In this document: positions 52,728 through 60,582 of the stretch, one piece after another
Position numbering within the stretch: the stretch's first letter is position 1
How the letters are laid out: each line of letters starts with the position of its first letter
Source: Aureispira anguillae
GTDB lineage: Bacteria; Bacteroidota; Bacteroidia; Chitinophagales; Saprospiraceae
Length of the DNA stretch: 64,000 bases
Direction: 5' to 3'
NCBI RefSeq assembly: GCF_026000115.1
Contig: NZ_AP026867.1
Location: 3,901,716-3,965,715, forward strand
The notes under the pieces: generated by a model
Told to the model about the DNA's origin: nothing
Database searches by the model: none
What the model saw: the letters and a program-made list of their open reading frames with translations, nothing else
Position numbers and translations under genes: made by a program

Positions 52728-54341
52728 ATGACGCAAAAAGAATTACGCCAAACCCAACAAGAGTTAAAGGCTATAGAGCTACTTTATCAAGAAACAATTG
52801 ACTTAGCAAAAAGTGACCAAGTTCTCTATAAGGAATTAAAAGGAAAATTAGCACAAATAAAGTTGCTGTTTCAAAAATGCTGTAAAAAATACAAAGAAGC
52901 AGCTATCGTCTATTCTATTTCCATAGACTTTAAAGACGAAGAACTGTATGAATATTGGACAATATATAGAACTTCATTTTCAATATGGAGAAAAGATTGG
53001 ACACCTAAGATTCAAGCTTTTCTTAACGAAAAGAAACCTTATACACTTGAATTCTTAGATGAGTTACTTGTTTTTTTGAATAAAATTAAAGAAGAGGCTG
53101 AAACCTTTATTAAGCAATATGAATTACTAAAAGAAGAACTTAGCCCTGCTATGAGTCCTAAGTTTAGTACTTGGAAAGAACAAACTAAGAATAAGTTAAA
53201 CGATCCCAAACAGGGGTGGGTCGAATATATCCAACACTTTTCCAAAATAAAAGAACAACGCCTTAGAGACAACGCTTTATCTGAAAAAATCAATGCCCTA
53301 ATTACCCTATATAAAGAATTGGTGCAACTATGGAGAGATGAAAGCCGTCCCAATTGCAATGCTTTACTAGTAACTGAAGAAAACGTAGCAAATACCCAAA
53401 AGTTGTATGATAATATGCAAGCTCTTAAAACCTTATTGGAGGAAGCTCCTAAAGAATTTAAGACCGCTTATGCTGAATGGTATCAAAAGAGTTTGAGGGA
53501 GGAATGGGGCATACATTTGCAAACAATAAAAAAAGGCTTAGAAGATTCTAATACCCGAAAGGCATCAATGCTGATTAAAGGAAATCCTGAACTAAAAACA
53601 ATAGAGAATAGAGATCTAAAATATATTGACCCACACAAAAAAATAGGTTTATACAAACAAGGAAAAAGAGATGAGCACAAAATAGAAGCCAATGATGTGC
53701 AACAAGGAATCTTAGAGGATTGTTTTGTATTGAGTCCAATAGCCGCTTTAGCTAAAACCAATCCTAAAGCCATAGAGCAACTGATTGAAGAAAAAGCAGA
53801 TGGTTCTTTTGAAGTGACGCTCTATCTCCGCAAGGATCCTAAATCTTTGGAACGAACAAAAGAGAAAATAAAAGTCAAAAGAGAATTTGTAGTAGATCAA
53901 TATGGTAAGGATGTTTTTGCAGGGAAAGGAGATCGAGAACTTTGGGTACAGGTACTAGAAAAAGCCATTGCTACGGCTAGAGGGGGCTATGATGGTATTG
54001 ATAAAGGAGCTGCTGATGAAGTCTTGCAATTGTTAACAGGTAAGCAGGTAAATATGGCTGATTTTAAGACCAATGATTTGGACTTGTTGTGGGGGGATTT
54101 GCTCAACGCTTATAAAAATAAAAAAGCAACGAACTTTTCTTCTTTGCTTAAACCTAACAATATTGAAGATCTATTTTACAAAACAGAAGATGAGCAAAAA
54201 ATTTACTATGAGCACAATTATTATTTGGATAAAATAGATGCTAATAACATATGGCTAAACAATCCTCACGGAAAAGAGCATCTTGTGCTAACTAAAAAAG
54301 ACTTAGAAAAGTATTTTGCACGTTATTATATCTTAGACTAA
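52728..54341 (+). CDS. Second calpain-like (C2) cysteine protease, candidate effector
   Basis: A 537-residue protein without signal peptide. Residues 1-300 are charged and helical, probably coiled-coil, with little resemblance to the N-terminus of the other calpain-like protein. The protease core (about 305-537) keeps Gln326 and Cys332 in QQGILEDCFVLSPIAALAKTNP, the helix GDRELWVQVLEKAIATARGGY, His496 (YYEHNYYLDKID) and Asn512 (NNPHG). The Gln-to-Cys spacing is the same as in 9470..11032, though the GATG before the Cys is replaced by GILE. The next gene, a lipoprotein, starts one base after its stop. The same protease-then-exported-partner order at both loci suggests an effector with a protector; the target is unknown. 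Confidence 0.78.
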   Translation: MTQKELRQTQQELKAIELLYQETIDLAKSDQVLYKELKGKLAQIKLLFQKCCKKYKEAAIVYSISIDFKDEELYEYWTIYRTSFSIWRKDWTPKIQAFLNEKKPYTLEFLDELLVFLNKIKEEAETFIKQYELLKEELSPAMSPKFSTWKEQTKNKLNDPKQGWVEYIQHFSKIKEQRLRDNALSEKINALITLYKELVQLWRDESRPNCNALLVTEENVANTQKLYDNMQALKTLLEEAPKEFKTAYAEWYQKSLREEWGIHLQTIKKGLEDSNTRKASMLIKGNPELKTIENRDLKYIDPHKKIGLYKQGKRDEHKIEANDVQQGILEDCFVLSPIAALAKTNPKAIEQLIEEKADGSFEVTLYLRKDPKSLERTKEKIKVKREFVVDQYGKDVFAGKGDRELWVQVLEKAIATARGGYDGIDKGAADEVLQLLTGKQVNMADFKTNDLDLLWGDLLNAYKNKKATNFSSLLKPNNIEDLFYKTEDEQKIYYEHNYYLDKIDANNIWLNNPHGKEHLVLTKKDLEKYFARYYILD

Positions 54342-54342
54342 G

Positions 54343-54816
54343 ATGAAACTAAAAACATTTTTATTTTTACTGATTTTTTTTAGTGTAGCAATCAGTTGCC
54401 AATGCAAACGTTATGCATGGCATTCTAATGGAGATGATCCTATTTTTGGAGAAGGGAAGGGTTATTTATTTCCTATTTGCAAAGGATGGGAGTGTGGAAT
54501 AGTAATACCAAAATATGAGGATTATTTTATAGGAGAATATACTTTACCCAATGATTCTATGGCTAGTGGTTATTGGGCGGGGGTAACTGTAAGTGATTTA
54601 AAAAAAGATACTTCTTGTACTTACAGAGTTGGCAAAGGCAGTGAATTTTGGGCAGGCAAATGCAAATTTAGAGTAGTAAAAGTAGAGCCAAGGAGAATTT
54701 TGAATTCTACTAAAACTGGTTTTATTGGTCCTAGTGTTGTCTTTCAACTCTTGAAATTGCCCAAATTTTGCCCTTGTGAGAATAAAAAATTGAAAAAATT
54801 TGATGCCGTACAATAA
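54343..54816 (+). CDS. Small lipoprotein paired with the second calpain-like protease
   Basis: A 157-residue protein starting with a lipoprotein signal: hydrophobic MKLKTFLFLLIFFSVAISC with lipobox AISC (Cys19). The mature part is Cys-rich (CQCKRY, ICKGWECG, SCTYRV, GKCKFRV, FCPCE) with no recognised domain. It shares no clear sequence similarity with the small proteins at 11029..12925 but has the same position relative to the protease, size class and export signal. It starts one base after the protease stop, so it is translated from the same message. The protector role is inferred; an unrelated exported partner is possible. Confidence 0.7.
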   Translation: MKLKTFLFLLIFFSVAISCQCKRYAWHSNGDDPIFGEGKGYLFPICKGWECGIVIPKYEDYFIGEYTLPNDSMASGYWAGVTVSDLKKDTSCTYRVGKGSEFWAGKCKFRVVKVEPRRILNSTKTGFIGPSVVFQLLKLPKFCPCENKKLKKFDAVQ

Positions 54817-54831
54817 GTTGAGAATACTCAT

Positions 54832-54856
54832 AAAAAAGAGAACTAAGGCCTCTCTT
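54832..54856 (-). terminator. Terminator of the alpha/beta hydrolase gene
   Basis: On the minus strand AAGAGA (54856-54851), 9-base loop, TCTCTT (54841-54836) continuing into a short T-run to 54832. It lies a few bases past the stop at 54863, between convergent genes. Confidence 0.5.
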
Positions 54857-54862
54857 CACATT

Positions 54863-55660
54863 TTAAATCAGTAAAGTTTGCATTTTTTTCTTATAAATCT
54901 CTTGATAAGGAATATCATTGTGCAAACAATCTACAATAGGTATATATTCTACCCTAGGCACCTCTGCTGCCAAACGTTCACTATTAGCAATCGGAATTAA
55001 CTCATCTATCGTACCGTGAAAAATCGTAACAGGACACTTTACCTGTTTCAAAAAATCAATGGTCATAAATCGGTACTTTAATAAGCTTGACGGTAAGTAA
55101 GGGTGCTTTGTTTTGATTAGATGAGGTAAACTATAATAAGGTGCTTTTAATATTAAATACCTAGGATTGTTATCAACAGCTATTTTGGTAGCACTAGCTG
55201 TTCCAATAGAAAAACCTTCTACCAGAATGGTTGATTCGTCGTATAAATTTTTGGCGTAATCATAAAAAGCTTGTACATCTGCAAAAAATTGTTTTTGGCT
55301 TGTTATTTTGCCATTACTTTTTCCAAATCCCCTATAATCAAACATCAACAAATCGTAGCCCAATGAAGCATACAAGCTAGACAAACTCCCCCAATCTTGT
55401 AAAGAACCAGCATTTCCATGCACATAAAACACCAATCCTTTTGGTGCCTTTAACTTAAAATGGAGTGCATGTAAATGCACTCCTTCGGCAACTTCCAAAT
55501 ATAATTCTTCAAAATTATGCTCAAACTTAAAGACCAAATCCATCGGCAATACTTCTGGATGAAACAGAAGAGTTTCTTGCAACCAATAAGCCATCAGGCA
55601 AACTAGAGCATAGATAAGACCTATGATTGTTATAATCTTAAATAAAAACATAATTAGCAT
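54863..55660 (-). CDS. Membrane-anchored alpha/beta hydrolase
   Basis: A 265-residue protein. One N-terminal TM helix (about 5-26) anchors an alpha/beta hydrolase domain. Visible elements are the oxyanion strand VFYVHGNAGSLQDW, the strand 'MFDYRGFGKSNG', the nucleophile elbow EGFSIGTAS (Gly-x-Ser-x-Gly), the acid in FHGTIDELIPI and the terminal His in DCLHNDI. It resembles the BEM46/YfhR-type membrane hydrolases. The substrate is unknown. It starts one base after the uridine kinase stop, so the two are co-transcribed. Confidence 0.85.
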   Translation of the reverse strand: MLIMFLFKIITIIGLIYALVCLMAYWLQETLLFHPEVLPMDLVFKFEHNFEELYLEVAEGVHLHALHFKLKAPKGLVFYVHGNAGSLQDWGSLSSLYASLGYDLLMFDYRGFGKSNGKITSQKQFFADVQAFYDYAKNLYDESTILVEGFSIGTASATKIAVDNNPRYLILKAPYYSLPHLIKTKHPYLPSSLLKYRFMTIDFLKQVKCPVTIFHGTIDELIPIANSERLAAEVPRVEYIPIVDCLHNDIPYQEIYKKKMQTLLI

Positions 55661-55661
55661 A

Positions 55662-56291
55662 CTATCCCTTTCTAGTCTTTAATACAGATTGTAAATAAGT
55701 GACCACTACATTTAAACCTGCATCAAAATTATCACTATTATTAATAATCAAATCCGCTTCATACTGAAAAGGTTTGATATAACGCTCATAGGTTGGCAAA
55801 ACATGATTTTTGTACCGATACAATACATCTTCCAGTGGGTAGTTACGTTCTATTCGATCCCGTCGAATACGGCGACTTAAGGCGGTGGTTTCTTTTACAT
55901 GCAAGAACAATTTTAGATCCATTAAGTCCTTAATTTCCTTATAATGATAAATAAAGATGCCCTCAATTAGGATGATTGGACAAGGGGGAAACTCCAACAT
56001 TTTTGGAACTGCCAAATCATTATTAAACGTGTACTCCTGTCTCACTACCGTTTTTCCTGCTAATAATTCTAAAATGTCTTGATAAAATTCAGCTCGGTTA
56101 ATTGAAGTCGGCAAATCAAAATTGCGTATCCCTTCGTCATCTATGAGTTGTTCTTCTCGTGGCTTATAATAATTATCTTGTGAAATAACACAAAGCTCAT
56201 CTTTGCCAAAAATAGTCTCCAAACGTTTTAAAAAAGTAGTTTTACCAGAGCCACTTACCCCCGTCAAGCCAATTAAAAATGGTTTTTGCAT
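55662..56291 (-). CDS. udk: Uridine kinase
   Basis: A 209-residue P-loop kinase of the uridine/phosphoribulokinase family that phosphorylates uridine and cytidine in pyrimidine salvage. It has P-loop GLTGVSGSGKTTFL, the DNYY motif (ISQDNYYKP), NFDLPTSIN, the IILIEGIFIYHY strand and the lid/Arg segment RRIRRDRIERNY, all in the usual order. Length is typical. First gene of a two-gene unit with the hydrolase gene. Confidence 0.88.
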   Translation of the reverse strand: MQKPFLIGLTGVSGSGKTTFLKRLETIFGKDELCVISQDNYYKPREEQLIDDEGIRNFDLPTSINRAEFYQDILELLAGKTVVRQEYTFNNDLAVPKMLEFPPCPIILIEGIFIYHYKEIKDLMDLKLFLHVKETTALSRRIRRDRIERNYPLEDVLYRYKNHVLPTYERYIKPFQYEADLIINNSDNFDAGLNVVVTYLQSVLKTRKG

Positions 56292-57042
56292 ATTGTTTTA
56301 TTATTGTGCTAAGCAAAATCGCCTAAAAAACATATCTTTCATCATCATAGGTATGAACTGATATTACACACTAATTCAATAAGTCTAGCAATAGTTTATA
56401 CAGCTATCTAGGCCTCTAAGATAGATGGTGTTTGAATGGATTTCTAGGTACCTTCCTGTACGTCCAAACTCGTCCTTATAAAGTAAATTTAGTGGTCAAT
56501 CTCTACTCCAAAACCCCATCTATAATTGTATCCCAATAAACAATTAATAGATTACTCAACAAAAAGGTAAACAAATTAAACACATTATATGATACTATAA
56601 CTTAATTTCCATACCATAAATTATGAATTAATTTTCATTTTTATAAAATTTGTTCACTTTTGTTTATCAAGCGTTAGCATGATTTTCTTCAAAAAAGGCA
56701 AAAACATTGAGCTTATCCTCCTACTGCTCATTGTTCTCTTTCTTATGCCTTTCACTTATGATCCAACAAGCTGAGCTCGGTCATAAACGCTTTTTTCATT
56801 TATTGAAGTGCTAAAAATAAGACTACCAATCGATAGACATTTTTTTAAGACAATAAGAAATGAAGAAACGAGTGCTAAAGTCTATCCTGCAAGCCTTATA
56901 TTAGTATCAGTTCTCGCAATTATAAATAATTGTTTGTCCTTTTTACAATTGTTTGTCACTAATTCCATAATTTAACGCAAAATTTTAAGTTCATTAGAAT
57001 CTACAACCAAATTCTTAACCAGTAAAGAACAAGCAGAATAAC
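56292..57042. other. Long intergenic region between udk and folD
   Basis: 751 bases between divergent genes. It contains a possible 31-residue hydrophobic protein gene (56679..56774). I found no tRNA-like cloverleaf, no strong terminator and no exact TTTG-N19-TAnnTTTG motif. The stretch at 56420-56510 is less AT-rich and unexplained. Confidence 0.45.
56679..56774 (+). CDS. Possible 31-residue single-TM small protein
   Basis: An ATG-to-TGA frame encoding a basic start (MIFFKKGKN), a hydrophobic helix (IELILLLLIVLFLMPF) and a short tail (TYDPTS): a charged start plus one TM segment, as in real small membrane proteins. It lies in a long gap with no other gene. No close promoter match or homologue is known to me, and AT-rich DNA yields such frames by chance, so this is a candidate only. 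Confidence 0.3.
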   Translation: MIFFKKGKNIELILLLLIVLFLMPFTYDPTS

Positions 57043-57936
57043 ATGGAACTAATTAATGGGAAACAACTTGCCCTAGATATTCAAGAAGAAATGCGTATAG
57101 ACGTAGAATCGTGGTCTAAAAAAGGTCATCGTCTACCCCATTTGGTTGCTATCTTAGTTGGGGACAACCCTGCTAGTGCCAGCTATGTTAGAAATAAAAT
57201 GCGTTCTTGTGAACGAACAGGAATAAAATCTACGCTCATCAAAGAAAGTAGTGCCATCACAGAAGCTCAATTATTAACCATTATTGATCAACTCAATAAA
57301 GATGAAAATGTAGATGGTTTTATTGTGCAACTTCCGCTTCCTGAGCATATCTCTGAAGATAAAGTAACACTCGCTATTGCGCCCAATAAAGACGTAGATG
57401 GTTTTCATCCAACTAATTTTGGACTCATGGCACAAGGAATGCCTCAATACATCCCTGCTACTCCTTTTGGAATGCTTACCATGTTAGAACGTTATAACAT
57501 TGAAACCTCAGGAAAACATTGTGTCGTTATTGGGCGTTCTAATATTGTTGGGACTCCCATGAGTATTCTGATGTCTCGCAAAGCAAAAGTTGGCAACTGT
57601 ACCGTCACACTTACGCATAGCCGCACTCAAAATTTAGCAGAAGAAATTCGTCGTGCTGATATTATTGTTGCTGCTATTGGGATTCCCAATTTTGTAACGG
57701 CTGATATGGTAAAAGATGGAGCTGTTATTTTGGACGTAGGCATCAATTCGGTAGAAGACAGTAGCCGAAAACGAGGGTATCGTTTGGTAGGAGATGTAGA
57801 TTTTGAAGGTGTTGCGCCTAAATGTAGTTTTATTACGCCAGTACCAGGTGGTGTTGGTCCTATGACGGTCACAGCCTTAATTATGAACACTCTAAAATCA
57901 TACAAAAAATACCACTTAAATCAGGAGTTATCATAA
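57043..57936 (+). CDS. folD: Bifunctional methylenetetrahydrofolate dehydrogenase / methenyltetrahydrofolate cyclohydrolase
   Basis: A 297-residue FolD, interconverting 5,10-methylene-, 5,10-methenyl- and 10-formyl-THF in one-carbon metabolism. Conserved parts are PASASYVRNKMRSCERTGI (substrate Tyr and catalytic Lys), DGFIVQLPLPEHI, DVDGFHP, CTPFG-equivalent PATPFGMLTML, the NADP-binding VVIGRSNIVGTPMSILM, and TPVPGGVGPMTVTALIMNT at the end. Length is standard. The HD-domain gene starts 11 bases later. Confidence 0.97.
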   Translation: MELINGKQLALDIQEEMRIDVESWSKKGHRLPHLVAILVGDNPASASYVRNKMRSCERTGIKSTLIKESSAITEAQLLTIIDQLNKDENVDGFIVQLPLPEHISEDKVTLAIAPNKDVDGFHPTNFGLMAQGMPQYIPATPFGMLTMLERYNIETSGKHCVVIGRSNIVGTPMSILMSRKAKVGNCTVTLTHSRTQNLAEEIRRADIIVAAIGIPNFVTADMVKDGAVILDVGINSVEDSSRKRGYRLVGDVDFEGVAPKCSFITPVPGGVGPMTVTALIMNTLKSYKKYHLNQELS

Positions 57937-57947
57937 GTCTATAGGAC

Positions 57948-58535
57948 ATGTTAATACCACTTGAACAGCAGATAAAGCAATACGTTACTCAACTCTTTGA
58001 GCAAGCCAATACCAGTAAATTGCCCTATCATAATTTGGAGCATACCATTGGTGTTGTTCAAAGAATTGAGGCTTTATCTCAAACATTACCTCCTCGCCAA
58101 ATAGCACTGCTAAAAATTGCGGGATGGTTTCATGATATTGGCTACTTATACGGTTATGATCAACACGAGGATAGAGGAATTGTCATTGCTCGAAATTACC
58201 TAGCTTCAACATTAGATGCCGTTCAATTGGATAAAGTTTCAGCTTGTATAGAAGCTACCAAAACAACGGTTAAACCTAGCAATCAGCTGGAAGAAATTAT
58301 TAAAGATGCTGATATTGGTTATGGCACTACAGAGCATTTTTTTGAAACAGGGCCTAAATTAAGAGCAGAATGGGAATTGATGCGCAACAAAATCTATAAT
58401 GACCTAGATTGGGAAACCTTGCAATATGACTTTCTCCAACAAGTTGTTTTTTATTCTGATATAGCACAAGCTACTTATTTGCCAATTTTAAAACAAAATC
58501 GACTGCTTCAAAAGCAAAAACTAAATTCTTTTTGA
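57948..58535 (+). CDS. HD-domain hydrolase
   Basis: A 195-residue HD-superfamily protein. The metal site is assembled from His in LPYHNLEHT, the His-Asp pair in GWFHDIGYL, a further His in DQHEDRG, and Asp in IIKDADIGYG. Such proteins are metal-dependent phosphohydrolases acting on nucleotides or related compounds; the substrate is not predictable here. It is probably translated from the folD message (11-base gap). A perfect palindrome AAGAGTTGA-T-TCAACTCTT at 58552-58570 lies just after it but lacks a T-run. Confidence 0.8.
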   Translation: MLIPLEQQIKQYVTQLFEQANTSKLPYHNLEHTIGVVQRIEALSQTLPPRQIALLKIAGWFHDIGYLYGYDQHEDRGIVIARNYLASTLDAVQLDKVSACIEATKTTVKPSNQLEEIIKDADIGYGTTEHFFETGPKLRAEWELMRNKIYNDLDWETLQYDFLQQVVFYSDIAQATYLPILKQNRLLQKQKLNSF

Positions 58536-58614
58536 TAAAGTGTATCAATCAAAGAGTTGATTCAACTCTTGGTAGAATAAATCTTCATTATTATAGAATA
58601 TCTATACTATTTCT

Positions 58615-58645
58615 ATTGCGAAAACAGTCTTTTTAGGTATTTTTG
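58615..58645 (+). promoter_or_regulatory. Promoter of the M19-like gene
   Basis: ATTG (58615-58618), 19 bases, TATTTTTG (58638-58645). The -7 box fits TAnnTTTG, the -33 box fits three of four positions. The ATG at 58760 lies 114 bases downstream. Confidence 0.5.
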
Positions 58646-58759
58646 TGAAAATTTGGTTAAAAACCAGTCGATTATCTTGTATCTATATCAATATGGCATT
58701 ATCTTCTATAGAAGAAGGTCAATATCCAACTACTCTTAAAGCCATTTAAATATCAATCA

Positions 58760-60436
58760 ATGAAGTTGAACATTACATATAGCTTGCTCCTTTGTCTACT
58801 AGTTAGTGCGCTAAATACTAGTCTGGCACAAGATGATTCTACCATTGCCGAACCAATTGATCCTATTGCAGAAGAATTATCTGCCCTAAATGTGCAAGAT
58901 AGTTCTCCTCCCAAAATAAAACGCCCCAAACAAGATCCTATCAAAATATTCGACATGGGGGTTTATTCTACCCAAAAAGCATTTAAATCTAGAAAGGTAA
59001 AACGACATAGCATGTGGGAACGCATCGAAAACGACTGTGGGCTAGATTTAGAAGAAATTCCCATTGAATTAAGCAATGCCTTTAATCATATTTCTCGCAA
59101 CAACCAAAGTTCTTTGTATGATTTGGTCAAAGGAAATGTCAAAATTTCCAATCAAATTATTAGTCCCACAGAACGTCAGTTTATGCATAGTCCTTTTTTG
59201 ACACCTGGTTCTAGTTCAAAAATTTTTGGTTGTCTTACGGGAATGTCCTATCGAGAAGAAAATTTCATTCTCAATAATGTTGGTTATTTTGACTTGGTAT
59301 TGTCGAACTTGGCTTACTTAAAAGAAGAATTGCAATACAATTATCACAAAAATGGTAGAACCTACCAGTCTATTATTCTTCGCACCAAAAACGACATCGA
59401 CTATGTGCTTAATGATCCTACCAAAATTGGCTTTTTGGTCAGCATTGGTGGAGGGCACAGTTTGGGCAATTACTTATACATAGAGCAAGACCAAGTTGAT
59501 ACCGATGAATATCAAAATATTATATTGACCAACATCAACAAATTAAAAGGTATTACCCCTATTGAAAAGGATCCTGCTCAATATTTGGACATACCCATCT
59601 TCTCCATCAATTTTGGCAATTTCTTTAAAGATGGAATTTGTGGTAAAACTTCTCGTTTTTCTCTTAATGAGGAAGAAGCATTTAAACGCCCAACAACAAT
59701 TGATGATGACATCACTAGTTTGGGACAAAAAGCGATTGCTAGATTGTTAAATAAAAAGAAGGGACGCAGAATATTAATTGATGTTGGCGGAATGAGCCTA
59801 AGAAGTAGAGAATGGTATTACAAATACATCAAGGATCAACGCTACCGCAATGACACCATTCCTATCATTGCTACAGGGGTTGGAGTTAGTGGACTCAGCA
59901 AAAAAGATAATGCCTACGGTAGAGATGATAAAAGAGAATTACTCAGTCATCAATTCTCCAATATGTGCCGTCAAGACTTAACCTCTATTCTACAGTCGCA
60001 AGGATTGATCGCTCTATCCTTAGACAAAAATAAATTAATGGGGAAAGAATTTCAACGACGCTATGACGAAGCAATCCCCAATTCTGCTGATAGACGTAGA
60101 ATTGCGATTGAAGCAATTGTTGGAAATATCTGCAAAGCAATCCACATGAGTAATGATATAGAAGCGTGGAACATGATCTGTATTAGCTCACAGTTTGACT
60201 CTCATGCTCGCCATCTAGATGTTTTTGACTCTTCTAGCGACATGGTTAATCTATACAGAGATCTACTTGAGTTTTTTAAGAATCCTAGAGATATAAAAGG
60301 CTTGTATTCGGTAAAAGAAATTGAAAACTTTATGTATAATTTTACTCCTGAAGAAGTTGTTAATAAAATTATGTATGAAAATGCACTAACTTTTATCAAA
60401 AGAAACTTGCCTGAAATAGAGCCTGAAACTCCTTAA
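58760..60436 (+). CDS. Exported M19 dipeptidase-like protein with lost catalytic residues
   Basis: A 558-residue protein with signal peptide (ends TSLAQ). Several segments follow the membrane dipeptidase (M19) pattern: KIGFLVSIGGGHSLGNYL (221-238) against the family's I-E-G-G-H-S-L, RILIDVGGMSLRSREWY (336-352) against I-D-x-S-H-M-S, and MICISSQFDSHA (471-482) against G-I-G-S-D-F-D-G. At each one a key residue is changed: the bridging Glu is Gly229, the ligand His is Gly343, and the Asp is Gln477. It is therefore probably not a zinc dipeptidase but keeps the fold, perhaps as a binding protein. The extra region at 240-310 and the C-terminal helical part are unassigned. Confidence 0.6.
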   Translation: MKLNITYSLLLCLLVSALNTSLAQDDSTIAEPIDPIAEELSALNVQDSSPPKIKRPKQDPIKIFDMGVYSTQKAFKSRKVKRHSMWERIENDCGLDLEEIPIELSNAFNHISRNNQSSLYDLVKGNVKISNQIISPTERQFMHSPFLTPGSSSKIFGCLTGMSYREENFILNNVGYFDLVLSNLAYLKEELQYNYHKNGRTYQSIILRTKNDIDYVLNDPTKIGFLVSIGGGHSLGNYLYIEQDQVDTDEYQNIILTNINKLKGITPIEKDPAQYLDIPIFSINFGNFFKDGICGKTSRFSLNEEEAFKRPTTIDDDITSLGQKAIARLLNKKKGRRILIDVGGMSLRSREWYYKYIKDQRYRNDTIPIIATGVGVSGLSKKDNAYGRDDKRELLSHQFSNMCRQDLTSILQSQGLIALSLDKNKLMGKEFQRRYDEAIPNSADRRRIAIEAIVGNICKAIHMSNDIEAWNMICISSQFDSHARHLDVFDSSSDMVNLYRDLLEFFKNPRDIKGLYSVKEIENFMYNFTPEEVVNKIMYENALTFIKRNLPEIEPETP

Positions 60437-60510
60437 GTGATTTTAGCAGGCACAAACTGCTTACATCAAGAACAGGCATTCAGTTTATAGGCTTGTTTTA
60501 TCAATTTTTT

Positions 60511-60550
60511 AAAAAACTAGGTAGAGGCAAAATTCTACCTAGTTTTTTTT
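60511..60550 (+). terminator. Rho-independent terminator after the M19-like gene
   Basis: AAAAAACTAGGTAGA (60511-60525) pairs perfectly with TCTACCTAGTTTTTT (60534-60548) around an 8-base loop, ending in a T-run to 60550. It falls between the M19-like gene and the PhoX-like gene and rules out an upstream TTG start for the latter. Confidence 0.9.
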
Positions 60551-60582
60551 ATTTTAGCACTCCACCAAAGCTATACAAAATC

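Noticed and set aside
56400-56520. Possible tRNA or structured RNA in the udk-folD gap
   Set aside because: No T-psi-C-like GTTCRA, no acceptor stem, no consistent cloverleaf found by eye.
58552-58570. Perfect palindrome AAGAGTTGA-T-TCAACTCTT as a terminator
   Set aside because: A one-base loop is not feasible and no T-run follows; it might be an operator, but nothing supports that.
60493-60582. Upstream extension of the PhoX-like protein to a TTG
   Set aside because: It would translate through the perfect terminator hairpin at 60511-60550 and hide the Tat signal; the ATG at 60583 is preferred.
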